Assembly: GCA_021784975.1 (NCBI GenBank)
Contig: JAJYGU010000184.1
Coordinates: 1 to 8,292 of the forward strand
Source of the DNA: Planctomycetota bacterium
GTDB lineage: Bacteria > Planctomycetota > Planctomycetia > Pirellulales > Thermoguttaceae
DNA length: 8,292 nt
Reading direction: 5' to 3'
Below are positions 1-6,169 of the stretch, one piece after another (position 1 is the first letter of the stretch; the number at the start of each line of letters is the position of its first letter). Under the pieces are notes generated by a model. The model searched no databases. It was given only the letters and a program-made list of their open reading frames with translations, and had not been told where the DNA came from. The translations under genes and the position numbers were made by a program.

Positions 1-891
1 GGCGAAGTTTTGCACCAGTAGCCAACCCAGCCCGCCGATGACGGCGGCGATCACCGCATAGAACAAGTACTGTAGGGGGCGTTGAAAGGTATAGGCATAG
101 GAGCGGCTCAAGGCGTCGAAGCTATCGGTCCCTTCGGAGCTGATGGTGGCCCACATCAGCGGCCAGCCGAACAATACACCGAGCAACAGCAAGGCCATCA
201 GCAGACCGGCCGCCAACGCCAACGGCCAGATGAAAGAAATCAAGAACAGGATCCAATTGGCGCGGATCAACACGCCCAAGATGAGCACCGGAATGGCGGC
301 CAAGATCACTCCGCCCACCGGCAGCAACGGGGCGGCAAAGTACGAAGGCCACTTGGCGGCCGCGTGGCGCATTGCGGCCGCCAGGGTGATCCGCTCCCCG
401 GCCGCCAACTGCACGGCAGCCATGCGGGTAATGGCCGCCCCGAAGAACGCCCAAACCGCCGCGCCCCACAGGCCGCAGAGAATCAGGCAGACGCCCGCCC
501 GAACCGTCAGCCCCGGCGTAGCCAACCCGTTGACCAGCGGGGCATTCAAGGCCGCCCACGAGCTGAAGACGGGCTCGTGCGGGCCCTGATGTGGCTGCAA
601 CCACCCAAGGCCGGCCATCGCGTCGGGAATCGCCGGTTGATCGGGCACCATGGTGGTGACCGCTGTCCAGGGGGAGTTGGAGTAGGGCGCCAGCCACTGG
701 GTGCCCAGCGAATCGGCCCCGAAAAACAAGGCCACAAACCACCAGCCAATCGCGGTCAGCAGAATGGCAGCCGCTCCAAACAAGAGCGCCGGCAGCGCGA
801 TCGACAGCCGAAAGACTCGGAAAATATTGAGCCACGGGCAGAGCTCTTTCCAAACCACCGTCCGAATTGTGCCGCTATCGCTTTCCATCAT
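1..891 (-). CDS. Multi-pass membrane protein of unknown function (C-terminus cut by window edge)
   Basis: The frame is open from ATG 891 to the left edge: 297 codons with no stop, so the C-terminus lies outside the window. Hydrophobic stretches suggest about five membrane segments: roughly residues 29-58, 130-155, 184-209, 212-250 and 273-297. A polar loop between segments one and two is rich in Trp, Pro and Gly. Before the last segment lies GTDSFDALSRSYAYTFQRP (residues 254-272), which resembles a conserved element I associate with uncharacterised planctomycete membrane proteins. The start is well constrained: an in-frame TAG lies four codons upstream, and GGGG sits 9 nt before the ATG; a second ATG follows immediately at 888. 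It is divergent from the serpin gene. Function is unknown; it could be a transporter-like or envelope protein. Reading frame certain, role not. Confidence 0.82.
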   Translation of the reverse strand, partial: MMESDSGTIRTVVWKELCPWLNIFRVFRLSIALPALLFGAAAILLTAIGWWFVALFFGADSLGTQWLAPYSNSPWTAVTTMVPDQPAIPDAMAGLGWLQPHQGPHEPVFSSWAALNAPLVNGLATPGLTVRAGVCLILCGLWGAAVWAFFGAAITRMAAVQLAAGERITLAAAMRHAAAKWPSYFAAPLLPVGGVILAAIPVLILGVLIRANWILFLISFIWPLALAAGLLMALLLLGVLFGWPLMWATISSEGTDSFDALSRSYAYTFQRPLQYLFYAVIAAVIGGLGWLLVQNFA

Positions 892-921
892 GGCCGCATC
901 CCCCTAAAGAATGTCTATGGT

Positions 922-1110
922 ATACTCCGGCTCCCGGCATTATACGAACGCAGGCCGTATACGCAAGATAGGATATCGTTCACCATTTAGCGCGTTCCGC
1001 CGTGTGTTCCGGCCTATTCCTGAAAACAGTTCTGGCAAGTCCTATGAAACCACCTGATAGTGGTATCGTCGCTGAGGCGGGTTGTCATACTCCGAACACC
1101 CATATTATAC
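922..1110 (+). repeat. Two-copy bipartite direct repeat in the divergent promoter region
   Basis: The arrangement ATACTCCG, nine variable bases, ATTATAC occurs at 922-945 and again at 1087-1110, in the same orientation and with identical internal spacing. Fifteen of fifteen bases in the two half-sites match; the nine-base centre matches at only two positions. The ATTATAC half overlaps the -10 box of the minus-strand promoter in copy one and of the plus-strand promoter in copy two. This is the pattern expected of a shared regulator site or of a duplicated promoter, but two copies alone do not prove function. Confidence 0.5.
939..966 (-). promoter_or_regulatory. Candidate sigma70-like promoter for the left membrane-protein gene
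   Basis: On the minus strand a perfect TATAAT (944-939) is preceded by TTGCGT (966-961) with a 16-nt spacer. The -35 matches the TTGACA consensus only at its first three bases. Transcription would begin near 932, giving a leader of about 40 nt before ATG 891. Two GTATAC palindromes (920-925 and 957-962) flank the -10 box. This is consensus matching only; planctomycete promoters are not always of this type. Confidence 0.45.
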
Positions 1111-1111
1111 T
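1082..1111 (+). promoter_or_regulatory. Candidate sigma70-like promoter for the serpin gene
   Basis: TTGTCA (1082-1087, five of six matches to TTGACA) is followed after 18 nt by TATACT (1106-1111, five of six matches to TATAAT). Transcription would start near 1118, about 50 nt before ATG 1167. That excludes the in-frame ATG codons at 1002 and 1044 as start sites and supports the shorter serpin reading frame. Confidence 0.5.
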
Positions 1112-1166
1112 TGTTAGAGGGGCTCTGATCAGTAAGCTCAGGGTGGCACCGTTGGGGACCCAAACC

Positions 1167-3248
1167 ATGCGCGCGGTGTTTCTTTCACCAGAATCGTTGC
1201 TGCAAGACGTTCGGCGGAGAGTCGCATCACGCGGTGTTCGGAAGCAGAGGCTGATCAACGCGCGGCGTTTGTATGTCGAACGGTTGGAGGACCGGATGTT
1301 GTTGGCCCCGGTGGCGCCGGCCGCCGCGCCGTTGCTTGCAAGCTTGCCCAACAACGATCTCGCCGCCGCGAGCGTCGGAGATCTCATTGCCCCGTCCCAG
1401 ACTCCGGCGCATGCCCAGCCGACTGCGGGCGAGATAGCTATCGCCAACGCCATCAACGCCTTTGCCCAAGACCTCTACCCACTGCTCCAAAAAGAATTTA
1501 CGGGCAGCAACCTGACGTTTTCGCCGCTTAGCCTGGCTACCGCGCTGGCCATGGCCTATGCGGGCGCCCGAGGGGAAACGGCCGTGCAGATGGCCAATGT
1601 CCTCCACCTTTCAGACTCGACTGCAACGCACAGCGATTTCGGATCGCTCTTGGCCGACCTGAACGGTGCTGAGCAAGGCAGCAACGACCAACTGCACGTC
1701 GCCGACGCACTGTGGGGGCAAATCGGCTACGCCTTCAAAGATCAATTCCTGAACCTGGTTCAATCGAACTATGGCGGCGGTCTGCAGCAGGTCGATTACA
1801 ACGATGCCGCTGCGGCCGTGAAGACCATCAACGATTGGGTCGCCAACGAGACAAACCGGAAGATTCAGCACTTGCTTGACCCGACCGCTGTAAACGCTTG
1901 GACCAAGCTCGTGCTGACCAACGCCGTCTATTTCAACGGTCAATGGGCAGAGCCGTTCGATCCACGGGCGACGCACGATGCGGCGTTTACGTTGGCGTCG
2001 CAAGACCGGGTCATGACTCCCACCATGCATCAAACCGGCTATTTCCCGTATATGGAGAGCGACGGCTACCAAGTATTGGAATTGCCCTACGCCGATGGCC
2101 GGCTCTCGATGGTGCTGATGCTGCCCGCCAACGGCACGGGCGGCAACGCCCTTCCCGTCGATCTCAACCAATGGCTGAGCGGCCTCAGCCTCAAGGAGGT
2201 TCAAGTTTCGCTCCCGAAGTTCAAGATGACGACCATGGACGATCTTGGCGACTCTCTCCAAGCGTTGGGAATGGTTGACGCCTTTTCCGGCGCCGCCGCC
2301 GACTTCTCCGGTATCGCCGATCGTGGGCTTTTCATCACCTACGTGATTCAGCAGGCGATGATCGACGTCAATGAAACGGGCACGGAAGCCGCGGCCGCAA
2401 CTGCCCTTGGTTTTGCTGGAGCCGCGCCTGGACAGCTTCCAATCCAGTTCAACGCCGACCATCCGTTCCAGTTCCTGATCCGGGATAACGTGACCGGGAG
2501 CATTCTGTTCATGGGGCAGGTAACGAATCCTGCGCCGGCGGGCACTCCGGTGCTGCCGCCTGACCATACCGTGGTCCAGCCAGTCACTCCCCAGCCGGTC
2601 CCGCCCACACCTGTGGTGCCCCAGCCCATCGTGCCCGAGCCAGTTTTGCCTCAGCCCGTCGGGCCGCAACCCGTCGCGCCTCAGCCGGTGACGCCCCAAC
2701 CTGTTGCGCCCCAGCCTGCCGCGCCGCAGCCGGTTGCAGTCGAGACTGCGGAGGCTGATCCAGTCGCGTCTGACCTCGGCAGCTACAGCCCTGTACTGTC
2801 CCAATCCGTCGGGCCAATGGCCCTGGTCTCCGAATACTCCGCGAGCGACGTCCCTGGGCAACTGGCCCAGGCGGCGACCGACGCTCTTCACAGGGACACT
2901 GCGATCACGTGGCTGTATGCCAATGGGAGTTCGGAATCGGCATCGCTGCGATCTGGATCGCCCCGCGAGGATGCCGCGTTGGAGTCGGACGAAGCGGCGG
3001 CGAACGTTGCCGGCCAGCAGCCGGAGGTATTGGCCGGGGCGGAAACTCCGGCTTTCTGGGCCGCGGCCGTTGATCGAGTCAACCTGCTTCGCGACGATCG
3101 GGATGACCTTGCGGCGGCCGCCTTGGGATCGCTGACCGCTCTCAAGCCGTTGGCCGTCTTGCCGGAAATCAACGCAGCGACGCCTGTTGCCCTGTTGCCC
3201 GAAGAAGTCGATCAAGGCGCCAACGCGGCCGTGCCCGAGTCTGAATAA
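1167..3248 (+). CDS. Secreted serpin with planctomycete LEPR-XLL-type signal and PQPV stalk
   Basis: Predicted serine (or cysteine) protease inhibitor of 693 residues. Residues 1-47 are Arg-rich and end in RLEDRMLLA, the LEPR-XLL type N-terminal element of exported planctomycete proteins. The serpin domain spans about 92-455, with the family landmarks NLTFSPLSLATALAMAYAG, LTNAVYFNGQW and the closing TGSILFMGQV. The reactive-loop hinge ETGTEAAAATA starts at Glu403 (P17), with Thr at P14, Ala at P12-P9 and Thr at P8, as in inhibitory serpins that insert the loop into sheet A. Counting from the hinge puts P1-P1' at Ala419-Ala420. A (PQPV)n stalk (471-525) and a 168-residue acidic, Ala-rich tail of unknown fold follow. 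I chose ATG 1167 because GGGGA lies 8 nt upstream and a promoter lies between it and the earlier in-frame ATGs; the frame is open back to 1002. Family call is firm; target protease unknown. Confidence 0.93.
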   Translation: MRAVFLSPESLLQDVRRRVASRGVRKQRLINARRLYVERLEDRMLLAPVAPAAAPLLASLPNNDLAAASVGDLIAPSQTPAHAQPTAGEIAIANAINAFAQDLYPLLQKEFTGSNLTFSPLSLATALAMAYAGARGETAVQMANVLHLSDSTATHSDFGSLLADLNGAEQGSNDQLHVADALWGQIGYAFKDQFLNLVQSNYGGGLQQVDYNDAAAAVKTINDWVANETNRKIQHLLDPTAVNAWTKLVLTNAVYFNGQWAEPFDPRATHDAAFTLASQDRVMTPTMHQTGYFPYMESDGYQVLELPYADGRLSMVLMLPANGTGGNALPVDLNQWLSGLSLKEVQVSLPKFKMTTMDDLGDSLQALGMVDAFSGAAADFSGIADRGLFITYVIQQAMIDVNETGTEAAAATALGFAGAAPGQLPIQFNADHPFQFLIRDNVTGSILFMGQVTNPAPAGTPVLPPDHTVVQPVTPQPVPPTPVVPQPIVPEPVLPQPVGPQPVAPQPVTPQPVAPQPAAPQPVAVETAEADPVASDLGSYSPVLSQSVGPMALVSEYSASDVPGQLAQAATDALHRDTAITWLYANGSSESASLRSGSPREDAALESDEAAANVAGQQPEVLAGAETPAFWAAAVDRVNLLRDDRDDLAAAALGSLTALKPLAVLPEINAATPVALLPEEVDQGANAAVPESE
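2577..2735 (+). repeat. In-frame 12-nt repeat coding for a (PQPV)n proline-rich stalk
   Basis: About a dozen four-residue units of the form PQPV, with variants such as TPQP, VPEP and APQP, run directly after the serpin domain. The units differ mostly at third codon positions and in the residue before PQP, so this is an old or selected repeat rather than a fresh slippage product. Proline repeats of this kind are extended and rigid. The likely role is a spacer that holds the inhibitor domain away from the cell envelope or from the C-terminal region. Confidence 0.85.
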
Positions 3249-3272
3249 TACGGCGCGGGTCGGACTGTCTTT

Positions 3273-3298
3273 CGCGAGCTTCCGCCTGGCGGTTCGCG
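3273..3298 (+). terminator. Stem-loop just after the serpin gene, possible terminator
   Basis: Twenty-five bases past the serpin stop, CGCGA (3273-3277) pairs with TCGCG (3294-3298) around an inner CCGCC/GGCGG stem (3282-3292), separated by a small asymmetric internal loop. The stem is GC-rich but no T-run follows, so intrinsic termination is plausible rather than shown. A second weaker hairpin, GACGCC with GGCGTC and a 7-nt loop, lies at 3383-3401. Confidence 0.4.
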
Positions 3299-3415
3299 CG
3301 CGCGGGCGAATCGTCCCGTAGCTTGGCATGTTCCCCTGAAGATAGTTCTGCCCCCTTTGTCGGCCACGCACAAGACTCCCCAGACGCCGGCAAGAGGCGT
3401 CCAAGTTGCGTCGGA

Positions 3416-3461
3416 GGTTCAGGAGTGGCAGGCAGTCATGGCCGTCTCCCCCTCCTGAACC
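3416..3461. repeat. Perfect 10-bp inverted repeat in the serpin-acylase spacer
   Basis: GGTTCAGGAG (3416-3425) and CTCCTGAACC (3452-3461) are exact reverse complements separated by 26 nt. The spacer from 3249 to 3603 shows no convincing gene: translations in all frames are Arg/Pro/Ser-rich and lack recognisable motifs. The repeat could form a long-loop hairpin in RNA or be a protein-binding dyad. No T-run follows it. Confidence 0.45.
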
Positions 3462-3503
3462 CGCTTGCCCAACCAGCTTCCGCACGAGTACACTCAGCTT
3501 GGC

Positions 3504-3520
3504 AGGAAATCACATTTCCT
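3504..3520. promoter_or_regulatory. Palindrome AGGAAAT-CAC-ATTTCCT upstream of the acylase, candidate operator
   Basis: Two exact 7-bp arms around a 3-bp centre form a 17-bp dyad, 83 bp before the acylase start. It begins on the last base of TTGGCA (3499-3504), which resembles a -35 box, although I see no good -10 at the right distance. The arms are AT-rich in a GC-rich background, as expected of a dimeric repressor or activator site. The assignment is inference from symmetry and position. Confidence 0.4.
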
Positions 3521-3545
3521 ATCGGTGGGTGGAACGCACCGCGGG

Positions 3546-3571
3546 CTGTTCGCGTTGGATCAGCCGAACAG
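3546..3571 (+). other. Leader hairpin ahead of the acylase ribosome binding site
   Basis: CTGTTCG (3546-3552) and CGAACAG (3565-3571) are exact reverse complements with a 12-nt loop. If transcription begins upstream, this forms a 7-bp stem ending 20 nt before the Shine-Dalgarno sequence. It could affect translation or mRNA stability, or be another dyad site. No known riboswitch is recognised. Confidence 0.35.
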
Positions 3572-3591
3572 GTTGGACGAACATACGCCTT

Positions 3592-3597
3592 GAGGAG
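3592..3597 (+). promoter_or_regulatory. Ribosome binding site that fixes the acylase start
   Basis: GAGGAG lies 6 nt before ATG 3604 and is the strongest Shine-Dalgarno match in the window. The frame is open upstream to 3406, but that extension is Arg/Pro/Ser-rich without motifs, and the residues right after ATG 3604 form a signal peptide, so 3604 is the start. Confidence 0.8.
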
Positions 3598-3603
3598 ACG
3601 AAC

Positions 3604-5736
3604 ATGCCTAAGCGAATCCTTCTTCGAGCATTCGCTCTTCTTTGTCTTTCAGTAGCATCGTATTCGGGCCGGCTTGATGCGAAAGTTCTCGCCGAGCAAG
3701 CGAAAAAGCATGACGTACGGATTTTGCCCGATACGTGGGGCGTGCCGCACATATTCGGTGCCACCGACGCCGACGCGGCCTTCGGGCTTGGCTACGCCCA
3801 CTCAGAGGACGATTTCAAGACGATTCAGGAGATGCTGCTGGTTGCCCGCGGCGAATTAGCCTCGGTCCGAGGTTCCGAGGCCGCCCCATTCGATTACCTG
3901 ATGCAGTTGTTCCGCGTACGCGAGGTGGTTGACAAAGAATACGAAGCCGATCTGCGTCCGGAAACGCGCAAGCTCTGCGAGGCATACGCGGAAGGCGTCA
4001 CGCTCTACGCTTCGGAACATCCGCAGGAAATCATCGCGAAAGGACTGTTTCCCGCCAGTGGAAAGGACGTGGTGGCGGGGTTTGTCGCGCGCGTGCCGCT
4101 GTTCTTCGGCCTGAATCGGACGGTTGAAGAGGTTTTCCGCCCTGAGCAGGCGAAACCGGTTTCTCGGAAGACGCCGGTAGCGGCTGCGGAGGATTTCTAC
4201 CTTCAAGGAGCCCAGATCGGCTCGAATGCGTTTGCGGTAGGGCCGGGACGTTCCGCTGACGGAGCGACTCGTCTGGCGGTGAACTCACACCAGCCGTGGA
4301 CGGGTCCGGTGGCGTGGTACGAAGCCCACATGCACAGCAACCAGGGCATGGACATGGTCGGCGGGACGTTTCCGGGTTCGCCGATCATCCTTCACGGACA
4401 CAACAGGAATCTGGGTTGGGCTCACACGGTTAACACGCCGCATCTCACGGACGTATACGTGCTCCAGATGAATCCGCACAATTCGAATCAGTACAAGTTC
4501 GACGGGCAGTGGCGCGATCTCGAGGTGCGCAGCGTCCCGATCAAGGTTCATTTGGCCGGGCCGTTTTCGTGGACCGTGAAGCGCGAGGTGCTCTGGTGCG
4601 CCTACGGCCCCGCGGTTCGTCGGCCGCACGGCGTGTATGCGATTCGCTACGCGGGTTGGGGAGACATTCGCCAGGTCGAGCAGTGGTATCGCATGGGAAA
4701 GGCATCGAACTTCGACCAGTGGCTCGACGCGGTGAAGATGCGGGCAATCCCGTCGTTCAACATGGTCTACGCGGACAAGACCGGCAACATTTACTACCTT
4801 TACAACGCGCTGCTGCCGTTGCGCGGGCCCGGTTATGACGGGAAGCAATATCTGCCCGGAGATACCTCCAAGACCCGCTGGACGGAGTATCTGCCGTTCG
4901 AGAAGCTGCCTCAGGTGAAGAATCCCGCGAGCGGGTTTGTCATTAGCTGCAACAGTTCGCCGTTCAAAGCGACGCTCGGCCCGGAGAATCCGAAAGAGGA
5001 GGACTATCCGCCGTCGTTCGGTATCGAGAGGCGGATGACGAACCGGGCGTTGCGGGCGATCGAACTTTTCGGCAGCGATCGCGCGATCACTGCGGAGAAG
5101 TTCCTGGCGTACAAGTACGACCTGGCGTATTCGGCGAAAGGACCGGCTGCGGAAATTCGCCAACAGATTCTCGAGGCTCCGCCGAGCAGCGATCCGAATG
5201 TGCGCGAGGCCGTCGAGGTGCTGCGTTCATGGGACCTGAAGACAGACCTTGATAATCGCGGGACGGCCGTTGCGATTCTGACCATCGAGCCTGTGGTGCG
5301 GGCGGTGATGTCCGGAAAAAGGCCGCCGGACCTCTTGCGGTTGCTTGGAGAGAAAGCGGCCCTGCTGAAGCGCACCTACGGACGGATCGACGTGCCGTGG
5401 GGCGAGGTCAATCGGATACGCCGCGGCAAGATTGACGTTCCGACCTGCGGCGGACCGGACGTTTTGCACGCGATCTATGGGCGGCTCGACCATGGACACT
5501 TGGTTGCCAACGAGGGCGACTGTTACATTCTCATCGTGGAATGGGACAAGCATGGCAAGGTGCACTCGCAGAGCATTCATCAGTTCGGCAGCGCGACGCT
5601 TGATGCGAAATCTCCGCATTACGCCGATCAGTTGCCGCTGTTCGTGAAATGCAAACTGAAGCCCGTGTGGTTGGATGAGGCGGAGATCCGGGAGCATTTG
5701 GAGAGGGAGTATCGGCCCGGAGAGCATGCTGAATGA
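3604..5736 (+). CDS. Penicillin / acyl-homoserine-lactone acylase family Ntn-hydrolase (peptidase S45)
   Basis: Secreted amidase precursor of 710 residues, close to the usual length of such acylases. Residues 1 to about 19-26 form a Sec signal peptide (two basic residues, then a hydrophobic core). The alpha-chain element DTWGVPHIFGATDADAAFG with GYAHSEDD follows (about 43-70). Autoprocessing is expected at Gly206-Ser207 in IGSNAFAV; Ser207 becomes the beta-chain N-terminal nucleophile. Counting from it, His falls at beta-23 (His229, in VNSHQPW) and Asn at beta-244 (Asn450, in SCNSSPF), matching the catalytic His and Asn spacing of cephalosporin and AHL acylases. The C-terminal block HSQSIHQFG, SPHYADQ, then EREYRPGE, resembles AHL/aculeacin-type acylases. 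Family members cleave the amide of acylated substrates in the periplasm. The substrate here could be N-acyl homoserine lactones, lipopeptides or another amide; sequence cannot decide. The gene is probably transcribed alone. Confidence 0.93.
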   Translation: MPKRILLRAFALLCLSVASYSGRLDAKVLAEQAKKHDVRILPDTWGVPHIFGATDADAAFGLGYAHSEDDFKTIQEMLLVARGELASVRGSEAAPFDYLMQLFRVREVVDKEYEADLRPETRKLCEAYAEGVTLYASEHPQEIIAKGLFPASGKDVVAGFVARVPLFFGLNRTVEEVFRPEQAKPVSRKTPVAAAEDFYLQGAQIGSNAFAVGPGRSADGATRLAVNSHQPWTGPVAWYEAHMHSNQGMDMVGGTFPGSPIILHGHNRNLGWAHTVNTPHLTDVYVLQMNPHNSNQYKFDGQWRDLEVRSVPIKVHLAGPFSWTVKREVLWCAYGPAVRRPHGVYAIRYAGWGDIRQVEQWYRMGKASNFDQWLDAVKMRAIPSFNMVYADKTGNIYYLYNALLPLRGPGYDGKQYLPGDTSKTRWTEYLPFEKLPQVKNPASGFVISCNSSPFKATLGPENPKEEDYPPSFGIERRMTNRALRAIELFGSDRAITAEKFLAYKYDLAYSAKGPAAEIRQQILEAPPSSDPNVREAVEVLRSWDLKTDLDNRGTAVAILTIEPVVRAVMSGKRPPDLLRLLGEKAALLKRTYGRIDVPWGEVNRIRRGKIDVPTCGGPDVLHAIYGRLDHGHLVANEGDCYILIVEWDKHGKVHSQSIHQFGSATLDAKSPHYADQLPLFVKCKLKPVWLDEAEIREHLEREYRPGEHAE

Positions 5737-5751
5737 TGTCGAATTGAGTGG

Positions 5752-5819
5752 CACGCCCTGAAACGGCGTGGAGTCCATCGGGCCGTAATTCCCTCTCCGC
5801 CACGCCCTTACAGGGCATG
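5752..5819. repeat. Pair of REP-like palindromes between convergent genes
   Basis: CACGCCCTGAAACGGCGTG (5752-5770) and CACGCCCTTACAGGGCATG (5801-5819) are both 19 nt, identical at 15 positions, and each is one base away from the perfect palindrome CACGCCCT-NNN-AGGGCGTG. They start 49 bp apart in the same orientation between the acylase stop (5736) and the zinc-ribbon gene stop (5855). They look like decayed copies of a dispersed repetitive extragenic palindrome, and as hairpins may serve as a terminator for both converging transcripts. The rest of 5737-5854 shows no gene. Confidence 0.6.
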
Positions 5820-5854
5820 CCGCATGGCCGCAGAGGCAGGGCAGCTATCAGCCG

Positions 5855-6154
5855 CTAGCTCTTGTCTTTGGCTTTGGTCGGTTCCTTCTTGCTGGAGCCC
5901 GACTTACCGGAATCCGACGAGGCCGGGCTGCCGTTGCTCCGGTCGGCGGCGGCCGCTTTCTGGTAGGCCTTGCTCCGGTAGTCGGTCTTGTAGAAGCCCG
6001 ATCCCTTGAACAGGATGGCTGCTCCCGGACCAATCAGGCGACGAAGCTTCAGCCGGCCGCACTCGGGACACTTCCGCTTGGCCTCTTCCTTGATGGACTG
6101 AAACAGTTCGAACTGATGGTCACACGCGTCGCACACGTAATCATAGGTTGGCAT
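5855..6154 (-). CDS. FmdB-family zinc-ribbon protein
   Basis: Small cytoplasmic protein of 99 residues. It opens with MPTYDYVC and carries two CxxC pairs, Cys8/Cys11 and Cys29/Cys32, the single zinc ribbon of the FmdB/CxxC-CxxC regulatory-protein family. Residues around 37-60 contain the usual Gly-rich stretch ending GSGFYKTDYR, also typical of the family. The last 35 or so residues are a Ser/Lys/Ala-rich disordered tail. The name comes from a putative regulator of formamidase genes; the biochemical role of the family is not established. The gene starts 15 nt after the grpE stop, with only a weak AAGAG upstream, so it is the last gene of the chaperone operon and is probably translated from that transcript. 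Its position suggests a link to protein quality control or stress response, which is inference. Confidence 0.9.
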   Translation of the reverse strand: MPTYDYVCDACDHQFELFQSIKEEAKRKCPECGRLKLRRLIGPGAAILFKGSGFYKTDYRSKAYQKAAAADRSNGSPASSDSGKSGSSKKEPTKAKDKS

Positions 6155-6169
6155 GATCTCTTGGTTCTC

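Noticed and set aside
122..853. 243-codon minus-strand open frame overlapping the membrane-protein gene
   Set aside because: It is offset from the frame with hydrophobic segments, is Gly/Arg-rich, and has no motif.
82..990. 302-codon plus-strand open frame at the left end
   Set aside because: Its translation is Gln/Arg/Pro-rich low complexity and opposes a minus-strand frame with clear membrane segments and a ribosome binding site.
1002..1166. N-terminal extension of the serpin from ATG 1002 or ATG 1044
   Set aside because: A good promoter lies downstream of these codons, neither has a ribosome binding site, and the added residues lack the usual signal pattern, which starts after ATG 1167.
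2577..2735. Short regular repeats that could suggest a CRISPR array
   Set aside because: The period is 12 nt, in frame, and codes for PQPV units; there are no spacers.
1611..3485. Long open frame (624 codons) on the minus strand under the serpin gene
   Set aside because: It is antisense to a clear serpin frame. Its translation is Arg/Gly/Leu-rich without domain motifs, as expected of a GC-rich shadow frame.
3406..3603. N-terminal extension of the acylase
   Set aside because: Strong GAGGAG before ATG 3604 and a signal peptide right after it make 3604 the start; the extension runs through regulatory-looking dyads.
5843..5860. AGCTA/TAGCT inverted repeat around the zinc-ribbon gene stop codon
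   Set aside because: The 5-bp arms with an 8-nt loop are too weak to call a terminator next to the stronger REP-like hairpins.
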